Source: Flavobacteriaceae bacterium (GTDB lineage: Bacteria > Bacteroidota > Bacteroidia > Flavobacteriales > Flavobacteriaceae). From it: a DNA stretch of 64,000 nucleotides. The notes beneath the pieces were generated by a model, which was not told where the DNA came from, searched no databases, and saw only the letters and a list, made by a program, of their open reading frames with translations. Position 1 is the stretch's first letter, and every line of letters begins with the position of its first letter. Below, piece by piece: positions 59,145 to 64,000 of the stretch. The translations under genes were made by a program, and so were the position numbers. The stretch is taken from positions 1 through 64,000 of the forward strand of contig JAIXYI010000056.1 in NCBI GenBank assembly GCA_027490305.1, given 5' to 3'.

Positions 59145-59801
59145 TCAGAGATGGAGCTCCACTTTGTATTTCGGCGTCACAATGGTCACATCGTGTGCGC
59201 GACGATCCTGTAACGTGATGACGGGACTTTTGAAATAGAACGTCTCTTTTTGTTTTTGATACACCTCCAGCGGTTCAAAAGCACCCTGCTGGCAGCCATC
59301 CGGGTCGGGGTCAAGCCGGTAGTGGATTTTCCCCGTCGACAGGTTATAATCAAAAGTCGAGAAGTAGTCGCAGGGCCGTCCAACGTAACTCGTGTGTCCG
59401 ATCAGGCGGAGGGCCGTTCCATCCCAGCGATAGATGTCTGTTTCATTCCATTTCCAACTAGAGCCGCCCGATTGGGTAACGCGGAGTGTGTTGGCCTTGA
59501 TTTCAATTCCCTCGTATGGGTCGCCCATCATCCCACCATCCCGACTTCCCATAAGTGCCTGGTCGGATTCCTGCCATACCTGCCATTGTTGGTCATGGAG
59601 TTGGTAGACGCAGAGTTTCCGTCCCGCACCCACTGCCACAGAGTCGGGCGGCGCGGTCTCATACGCTACCACCAATTCCGGCTGCCCGTCTTTATCGAGA
59701 TCGCCACGGATCGAGTCTAGGGGCGTCAATCCTTCCGGAACGGGTATCCGCTGTGCGAAAAGCGCCGTCGTTACCAGCAATAAGGCCCAGCCGGCTTTCA
59801 T
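59145..59801 (-). CDS. Secreted protein of unknown function
   Basis: 218 residues with a signal peptide (about 1-16, LFAQ). A repeat-like calcium-binding or beta-propeller fragment, GDLDKDGQPELVVAYETAPPD, suggests an FG-GAP/VCBS-type strand near residues 34-54. The rest is beta-rich without a family I can name (YQLHDQQWQVWQESDQALMG, IYRWDGTALRLIGHTSYVGRP). It overlaps the start of the serine hydrolase gene by 4 nt (59798-59801) with the hydrolase upstream in transcript sense, so the two are translationally coupled. Function unknown. Confidence 0.72.
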   Translation of the reverse strand: MKAGWALLLVTTALFAQRIPVPEGLTPLDSIRGDLDKDGQPELVVAYETAPPDSVAVGAGRKLCVYQLHDQQWQVWQESDQALMGSRDGGMMGDPYEGIEIKANTLRVTQSGGSSWKWNETDIYRWDGTALRLIGHTSYVGRPCDYFSTFDYNLSTGKIHYRLDPDPDGCQQGAFEPLEVYQKQKETFYFKSPVITLQDRRAHDVTIVTPKYKVELHL

Positions 59802-61201
59802 TTTACCGAAGCGACGATGTCACGTACAAACCCGTTGAAGTCGAACGCCGGATCTTCCGTAAGACCGAGGCGCACAATCACCAATCCCTTCGACGGGATG
59901 ATGAACACCCGCTGTCCCTGGAAGCCGTTGGCGGAATACATATCGCGCGGCGCATCTTTATAGTACCCGCCGGTGTTGAGCCAGAAGTGCGCACCATAAC
60001 GACCGTCGGAGCCGGTTGTCGGCGTCGTGACATAATCGACCCATGACGGATCGAACACCTGATCGCGCTGCCATTTGCCTTTGTGGAGGTACAAAAGGCC
60101 GAACTTGGCCCAATCGCGTGTGGTGGCCCAGGCATAAGACGACCCTACAAAATGCCCGCTCATGTCGGTTTCGACCAGCATGGAGTTCATCCCGATACGA
60201 TCGATGAGGGCGGCGTACCAAAAATCAAGGTACTGTTGTTGGGACGAAAACTGCTTCCGCAGGATCCCTGACAACAGGTTGCTGGTGCCGGAAGAATAGT
60301 TCCATTTGGTGTCTGGCGCGGCTACCGCTTCCTTTTCCGCCTGTACCACTGTCATGTCGCGTGCCTGGAAGAGCATTTTGGTGACGTCGGATATCTTCGT
60401 ATAATCCTCCTCCCACGCAAGTCCTGAATTCATGTGCAACAGGTCGTTGATGGTGATTTTCCGACGGTCATCTTTTTGCCACTGGGCTACCGGGGCGGTC
60501 GCAAACACGTCGATTTTGCGCTGTTTTTGCAGGATACCGAAATAGGTAGCGGTGATGCTTTTCGTCATCGACCAACCCAAAATCCGGCTTTTCTTCGTGA
60601 AGCCAGGGGCGTAGTGTTCGGCCAGTATGTGATCCTTGTATACCACCAACACCGCCCGCGTCCGTTTTAGTTTTGGGCCCGATTTGTCGAACGCGCGCGC
60701 CACCGCTGCTTCCAGTTTCGGATAGTCGACGTTTTGGAATACGGTATCTTTCGGTTCCGCATTGCCGTAGGGGAAGGGCGTCGTAAGGTCGGGTTGGGCG
60801 CGATGCGGCACTTCATAAGGCGCGTCGACATCGAAGTCATCGTCAATCAACACCGCACCGAGCCCGGGCCGGAACACCGCTTTCCGCTCTTTAAGTCCGA
60901 ACACGGTCGATGTGGCGGCCTTTCCTGCATCGTCTACCGCATTGCGTGCCAAACGCACCAGGTCGATGTCATTGTCACTTTGGCTGATGCTGTCGACCGA
61001 TCGCCCGTCAAGGAAGTGGGCCGACGCGACGCTTTTAGCAGAAAAACCCGAAATCAGGTCGAGTTTGGGGTAATTCCACAACACGGCTACTGCCAGGAGA
61101 AGCATGAGGGCAAGCACGCCATAGCCGATGATTTTAGAAGCGTTTCTTTTTTTGGGTGTGCGTGCCGACGCATCCGTTTGATCGCGATGGGTGCTTTTCA
61201 T
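59798..61201 (-). CDS. Serine hydrolase, beta-lactamase class C/PBP4*-like, membrane-anchored
   Basis: 467 residues with an N-terminal membrane anchor (about 26-43, YGVLALMLLLAVAVLW) and an extracytoplasmic domain. The SxxK motif is S211-MTK-214 in LGWSMTKSITATY. The tyrosine of the second motif is in WNYSSGTSNLLSG. A C-terminal HFWLNTGG stands near the HxG position. This family includes esterases, peptidases and few true beta-lactamases, so resistance should not be inferred. It overlaps the downstream small secreted gene by 4 nt. It is divergent from sufS, with about 97 bp between the two starts. Confidence 0.88.
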   Translation of the reverse strand: MKSTHRDQTDASARTPKKRNASKIIGYGVLALMLLLAVAVLWNYPKLDLISGFSAKSVASAHFLDGRSVDSISQSDNDIDLVRLARNAVDDAGKAATSTVFGLKERKAVFRPGLGAVLIDDDFDVDAPYEVPHRAQPDLTTPFPYGNAEPKDTVFQNVDYPKLEAAVARAFDKSGPKLKRTRAVLVVYKDHILAEHYAPGFTKKSRILGWSMTKSITATYFGILQKQRKIDVFATAPVAQWQKDDRRKITINDLLHMNSGLAWEEDYTKISDVTKMLFQARDMTVVQAEKEAVAAPDTKWNYSSGTSNLLSGILRKQFSSQQQYLDFWYAALIDRIGMNSMLVETDMSGHFVGSSYAWATTRDWAKFGLLYLHKGKWQRDQVFDPSWVDYVTTPTTGSDGRYGAHFWLNTGGYYKDAPRDMYSANGFQGQRVFIIPSKGLVIVRLGLTEDPAFDFNGFVRDIVASVK

Positions 61202-61255
61202 ACTATGTAGGATTTTCGTCCTAAAGATAACGAATCGTTAGGGGATGTTGAGGCG

Positions 61256-61283
61256 TTGCATCCGCGCAAAATACCTACCTTTG
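61256..61283 (+). promoter_or_regulatory. Promoter of the sufS operon (TTG-N17-TACCTTTG)
   Basis: -33 TTG at 61256-61258 and -7 TACCTTTG at 61276-61283, 17 nt apart, match the Bacteroidetes consensus. The element ends inside the left half of a 21-bp palindrome. Confidence 0.72.
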
Positions 61284-61302
61284 CATAGAATGATTCTATG
61301 CA
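61282..61302 (+). promoter_or_regulatory. 21-bp palindrome over the sufS transcription start (candidate operator)
   Basis: TGCATAGAAT, central G, and the exact inverted copy of the left half. It spans the end of the -7 element, the expected transcription start, and the first possible ATG (61298). A repressor bound here would block initiation. The identity of the regulator is unknown. Fe-S-responsive Rrf2 proteins or Fur are candidates only by analogy. Confidence 0.6.
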
Positions 61303-62527
61303 AATGATGTTTGATGTCAGCCGTATTCGCGCCGATTTCCCGTTGCTCTCCCAAAAGGTGAACGGAAAACCCTTGGTCTATTTCGACAATGGGGCCACTT
61401 CGCAGAAGCCACAGGTGGTGATCGATGCGATTTCAACCTATTACCGTGAAATCAATGCCAACATCCACCGGGGTGTGCACACGTTGAGCCAACTGGCGAC
61501 GGATGCCTACGAAGCATCCCGGCGAAAGATCCAGTTGCACCTCAATGCGGCCCTCGAGTGTGAGGTGTTGTTTACCTCGGGCACGACCGAGGGGGTGAAC
61601 TTGGTAGCCAACGGTTTTACCGCCTTTCTCCGTCCGGGCGATACGATTTTGGTGTCGGCCATGGAGCACCACAGCAATATCGTGCCGTGGCAGATGCTGT
61701 GTGAGCGCACAGGCGCTGTGTTGAAGGTAATTCCTATGGATGCGGATGGTGAGCTGATCCAATCGGAATACGAACGCCTGCTCGAAGGTCACCCCAAATT
61801 GGTGGCTGTCAACCATATTTCAAATGCATTGGGCACTATCAATCCGGTGAAAGACATGACACGGAAGGCCCATGCAGTAGGTGCCGCGGTGTTCCTCGAT
61901 GGGGCCCAGGCGGTTCCGCACCTGCGCCCTGATGTGCAGGATCTCGACTGCGACTTTTACGCGTTTTCCGGACATAAGATGTGCGGCCCTACGGGAGTCG
62001 GCATTTTATATGGGAAGAAGGACTGGCTTGAGAAATTGCCGCCTTATAAAGGAGGCGGCGAGATGATACGCGAAGTGACGTTTGCCAAAACCACCTACGC
62101 CGATTTACCCCACAAGTTTGAAGCGGGGACGCCGAATATTGCGGATGGTATCGCGTTGGGCACGGCGGTCGACTACCTGAATGAAGTGGGCTTTGATGCT
62201 ATCCAACAGCAGGAACGGGAGTTGTTGGCGTATGCGACGGAAAGACTGTCCCAAATTCCGGGGGTGGTGCTATACGGACCTAAATCCCTTGATCGCAAAG
62301 CCTCGGTGATTTCGTTTAATATCGAAGGGGTACATCCGTATGATATTGGCGCGATCATTGATAAGAAAGGCATTGCCGTGCGCACGGGCCACCATTGTGC
62401 GCAGCCCGTGATGGACTTCCTTTGCGTGCCGGGTACGGTGCGTGCCTCATTCTCGTTTTATAACACAAAAGAAGAAATTGACCTTATGGTCGAAGCCGTT
62501 TCGAAAGCGGCGCTAATGCTAGCCTGA
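61298..62527 (+). CDS. sufS: Cysteine desulfurase SufS
   Basis: A 409-residue class V PLP enzyme that supplies sulfur for Fe-S clusters, working with SufE. The PLP lysine is K227 in FSGHKMCGPTGVG. The persulfide-forming cysteine is C367 in RTGHHCAQPVM. The early block YFDNGATSQKPQVVID and HRGVHTLSQLATDAYE are typical of SufS. Three candidate starts (61298, 61304, 61307) lie close together. The palindrome overlaps the first, so 61307 (MFDVSRIRADFP) is also plausible. It heads a second suf unit (sufS, lipoprotein, sufE, sufT, DUF2480), separated by 34 kb from sufABCD. Confidence 0.97.
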   Translation: MQMMFDVSRIRADFPLLSQKVNGKPLVYFDNGATSQKPQVVIDAISTYYREINANIHRGVHTLSQLATDAYEASRRKIQLHLNAALECEVLFTSGTTEGVNLVANGFTAFLRPGDTILVSAMEHHSNIVPWQMLCERTGAVLKVIPMDADGELIQSEYERLLEGHPKLVAVNHISNALGTINPVKDMTRKAHAVGAAVFLDGAQAVPHLRPDVQDLDCDFYAFSGHKMCGPTGVGILYGKKDWLEKLPPYKGGGEMIREVTFAKTTYADLPHKFEAGTPNIADGIALGTAVDYLNEVGFDAIQQQERELLAYATERLSQIPGVVLYGPKSLDRKASVISFNIEGVHPYDIGAIIDKKGIAVRTGHHCAQPVMDFLCVPGTVRASFSFYNTKEEIDLMVEAVSKAALMLA

Positions 62528-62528
62528 T

Positions 62529-62969
62529 ATGAAGACACTCGTAATCGCTTTTTTTTCACTGATGCTCGCTAAAGGATGCGGGGACAATGCACAACAAGAC
62601 CTGAAAAATGCTTCGGTCGAGTATACCGCTACCAGCAGGGGCTTCTTCCGGAAAGTGACGCTGAAAGACCATGAAGCGACCGTATCGAAAGACCGCAATA
62701 ATCCGGATGAAGGAACAAAAGTACGCATTTCCGATGCCGACTGGAACGAACTGGTAACGGCTTTCGGGCGCGTGAACCTGAAGGACATCCCGGAAATGAA
62801 AGATCCTACCCAAAAACGCTTTTATGACGGCGCCGCCATTGCGAACCTGAAAGTGACGTATGCCGGGCAGTCCTACGAGTCGAAACCTTTTGACCACGGA
62901 TTTCCGCCGGAAGGAATCGCGCCGGTGGTCGACAAGCTGATCGCTATTACGCTAAAGACAGAAGAATGA
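62529..62969 (+). CDS. Lipoprotein within the sufS operon, function unknown
   Basis: A 146-residue protein that I do not recognise. A signal peptide ends in LAKGC (C17), a lipobox-like site, so an exported lipoprotein is likely. The mature part is beta-rich (VEYTATSRGFFRKVTLKDHEA, AIANLKVTYAGQSYESKPF), with no conserved cysteine beyond the lipid anchor. It starts 1 nt after the sufS stop and overlaps the sufE start by 4 nt (ATGA), so it is co-translated with Fe-S assembly genes. It probably has no direct part in cluster assembly, since it is predicted to leave the cytoplasm. The meaning of this arrangement is unclear. Confidence 0.78.
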   Translation: MKTLVIAFFSLMLAKGCGDNAQQDLKNASVEYTATSRGFFRKVTLKDHEATVSKDRNNPDEGTKVRISDADWNELVTAFGRVNLKDIPEMKDPTQKRFYDGAAIANLKVTYAGQSYESKPFDHGFPPEGIAPVVDKLIAITLKTEE

Positions 62970-63388
62970 CCGTACAGGATTTACAGGAAGAAATCCGCGA
63001 GGAATTTGCGATGTTCGATGACTGGGATGAACGCTACCAGTATATCATCGACCTGGGGAAAAGCCTGCCGCTGATCGATCCGATCTACCGCACCGACGAC
63101 CACATCATAAAAGGCTGCCAGTCAAAAGTGTGGCTTCATGCCGAAGCGAGAGAAGGCCGTGTGTGGTTCACCGCTGACAGTGATGCCATCATCACAAAAG
63201 GCATCATCGCCATTTTGATACGGGTGTTTTCGGGGCAGAAACCGTCTGACATCGTCAATGCTGACACTTCCTTCATCGACGACATCGGCCTCAAGGAACA
63301 TTTATCGCCGACCCGTGCCAACGGTCTGGTATCCATGGTCAAACAAATCAAACTATACGCGCTGGCGTACGAAACCAAACAAGTATAA
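62966..63388 (+). CDS. sufE: Sulfur acceptor protein SufE
   Basis: A 140-residue SufE, which takes persulfide sulfur from SufS and delivers it to the SufBCD scaffold. The fold signature is EEFAMFDDWDERYQYIIDLGKSLP. The active cysteine is in HIIKGCQSKVWLHAE (near residue 50), the usual GCQS motif. The later block LIRVFSGQKPSDIV is also typical. It overlaps the lipoprotein gene upstream and the sufT gene downstream by 4 nt and 1 nt. Function is well supported by motif and neighbourhood. Confidence 0.96.
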   Translation: MTVQDLQEEIREEFAMFDDWDERYQYIIDLGKSLPLIDPIYRTDDHIIKGCQSKVWLHAEAREGRVWFTADSDAIITKGIIAILIRVFSGQKPSDIVNADTSFIDDIGLKEHLSPTRANGLVSMVKQIKLYALAYETKQV

Positions 63389-63711
63389 TGGAAGAATTCA
63401 ACGATACCATCAATCTCGGGGAGAACGTCGTCAAGACGCTCAAGACCATTTACGACCCAGAGATTCCGGTTGATATTTACGAACTCGGACTCGTATACGA
63501 CGTCATGATCAACGAAGATAATGATGTCAAAATCCTGATGACACTGACATCGCCGAATTGTCCGGTGGCCGAAACGCTTCCGCAGGAGGTTGAGCAGAAA
63601 ATCAAGTCAATCGACGCGGTCAACGGCTGTGAAGTGGAAATTACCTTTGATCCGCCCTGGAGCAAAGACCTGATGAGCGAAGAAGCCAAACTCGAACTGG
63701 GAATGCTTTGA
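63388..63711 (+). CDS. sufT: SUF system-associated DUF59/MIP18 family protein (SufT)
   Basis: 107 residues of the MIP18/PaaD fold. The conserved motifs are LKTIYDPEIPVDIYELGLVYDV and MTLTSPNCPVAETLPQEVEQKI with a cysteine in PNCPVAE. The C-terminal strand is VEITFDPPWSKDLMSEEAKLELGM. SufT proteins act as auxiliary factors in Fe-S maturation in several phyla. It overlaps sufE by 1 nt and the next gene by 1 nt. The name rests on operon context plus the DUF59 fold. Confidence 0.93.
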   Translation: MEEFNDTINLGENVVKTLKTIYDPEIPVDIYELGLVYDVMINEDNDVKILMTLTSPNCPVAETLPQEVEQKIKSIDAVNGCEVEITFDPPWSKDLMSEEAKLELGML

Positions 63712-64000
63712 TGATGGAAGAGATTGTCAATAAAGTCGCGACAAGTGTTCTTGAAGTTTTTGACCTTGAGGACTATTATCCCGAAGGCATCCGGACGCAG
63801 ATTGATATTGCCCAATGGCTGTTTGAAGGTTTCCTGCTGCGCGAAAAGCCGTTCCGTGAGGCGCTGAAAGAGCACGACTGGACGCAATACGAAGGCCATT
63901 ATGTGGCAATAGGATGCAGCACCGATGCCATTATTCCTGCCTGGGCGGCGACGTTGGTGGCCGTTCACGTGATGCCTTATGCCCGAAAAGTGGTCGTCGG
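63711..64000 (+). CDS. DUF2480 family protein (partial, runs off the window)
   Basis: The frame opens at ATG 63711 (or 63714, MEEIVNKVATSV) and continues past the last base. At least 96 residues are visible. The sequence matches the DUF2480 family by its characteristic SVLEVFDLEDYYPEGIRTQ, WLFEGFLLREKPFRE and YVAIGCSTDAIIPAWAA. In flavobacteria this gene regularly follows sufT, so it belongs to the SUF operon, although its function is unknown. The ATG overlaps the sufT stop (TGATG). The C-terminus lies outside the window. Confidence 0.88.
   Translation, partial: MMEEIVNKVATSVLEVFDLEDYYPEGIRTQIDIAQWLFEGFLLREKPFREALKEHDWTQYEGHYVAIGCSTDAIIPAWAATLVAVHVMPYARKVVV

Noticed and set aside
59798..61201. 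Serine hydrolase considered as an antibiotic-resistance beta-lactamase
   Set aside because: Large anchored protein of the PBP4*-like hydrolase group. The sequence does not support a specific AmpC assignment.

Overview
The window is bacterial chromosome from a member of the Bacteroidetes, almost certainly the class Flavobacteriia (a Flavobacterium-like organism). The evidence is a gliding-motility lipoprotein (GldH), an OlsF-type bifunctional ornithine-lipid synthase, a SUF system with the flavobacterial neighbours SufT and DUF2480, Bacteroidetes-type -7 promoter elements (TAnnTTTG) upstream of many genes, and few Shine-Dalgarno sequences. GC content looks higher than in most Flavobacterium, roughly 50% by eye. 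Gene density is high. I see no rRNA, tRNA, CRISPR array, prophage or classical insertion sequence.

Layout. 1-6.5 kb: an acyl-ACP desaturase, two PlsC-type acyltransferases, recA, a small lipoprotein, and an ECF sigma factor translationally coupled to a putative anti-sigma factor that carries its own outer-membrane barrel. 6.6-12.7 kb: trpS, dprA, an HU-CCDC81/SPOR protein, an acyl-CoA thioesterase, and a hemJ / NtrY-like kinase / enoyl-CoA hydratase operon. 13.2-22.3 kb: a heme cluster with hemH and an AraC regulator on the minus strand and hemA-hemC-hemD-hemE-lipoprotein-hemF-hemB-cytochrome c on the plus strand. 22.5-27.4 kb: the sufA-sufB-sufC-sufD operon (minus), interrupted by two S23-type four-helix-bundle genes. 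27.5-42.9 kb: a metallo-beta-lactamase-fold hydrolase, an S8 protease, an M1 peptidase, a CDF transporter, a TonB-linked receptor, a CPBP protease with menE, two OmpA-family proteins, olsF and xth. 43-64 kb: purF, a PfkB kinase, trhO, ricT, gldH, PBP1a, the two succinyl-CoA:3-ketoacid CoA-transferase subunits, an esterase, a nucleoside-recognition (SpmAB-like) protein, a 3'-5' exonuclease, ogt, a serine hydrolase, and the second half of the SUF system (sufS-lipoprotein-sufE-sufT-DUF2480).

How the genes work together. From glutamyl-tRNA onward the heme genes encode nearly the whole route to protoheme by the protoporphyrin branch (HemA, B, C, D, E, F, J, H); only hemL is absent from the window. 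The Fe-S assembly machinery is split between two loci about 34 kb apart. The SufB2C2D scaffold and an A-type carrier are at one locus, and the SufS/SufE cysteine desulfurase and SufT at the other.

The most unusual feature is inside the first SUF operon. The sufA-sufB and sufB-sufC junctions each hold a cassette: a 23S-rRNA-IVS-type four-helix-bundle gene bracketed by inverted arrays of an 8-nt unit. The cassettes fill the space between the upstream stop codon and the downstream start codon. The sufC-sufD junction holds two similar 7-nt-period arrays with no gene between them, and comparable solo arrays lie beside araC, hemD/hemE and purF. In the mRNA these arms could fold into long hairpins like rRNA intervening sequences. 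This suggests an IVS-like element that colonises mRNA intergenic spaces. A second notable non-coding element is a structured, probably flavobacterium-specific RNA candidate at about 22375-22527.
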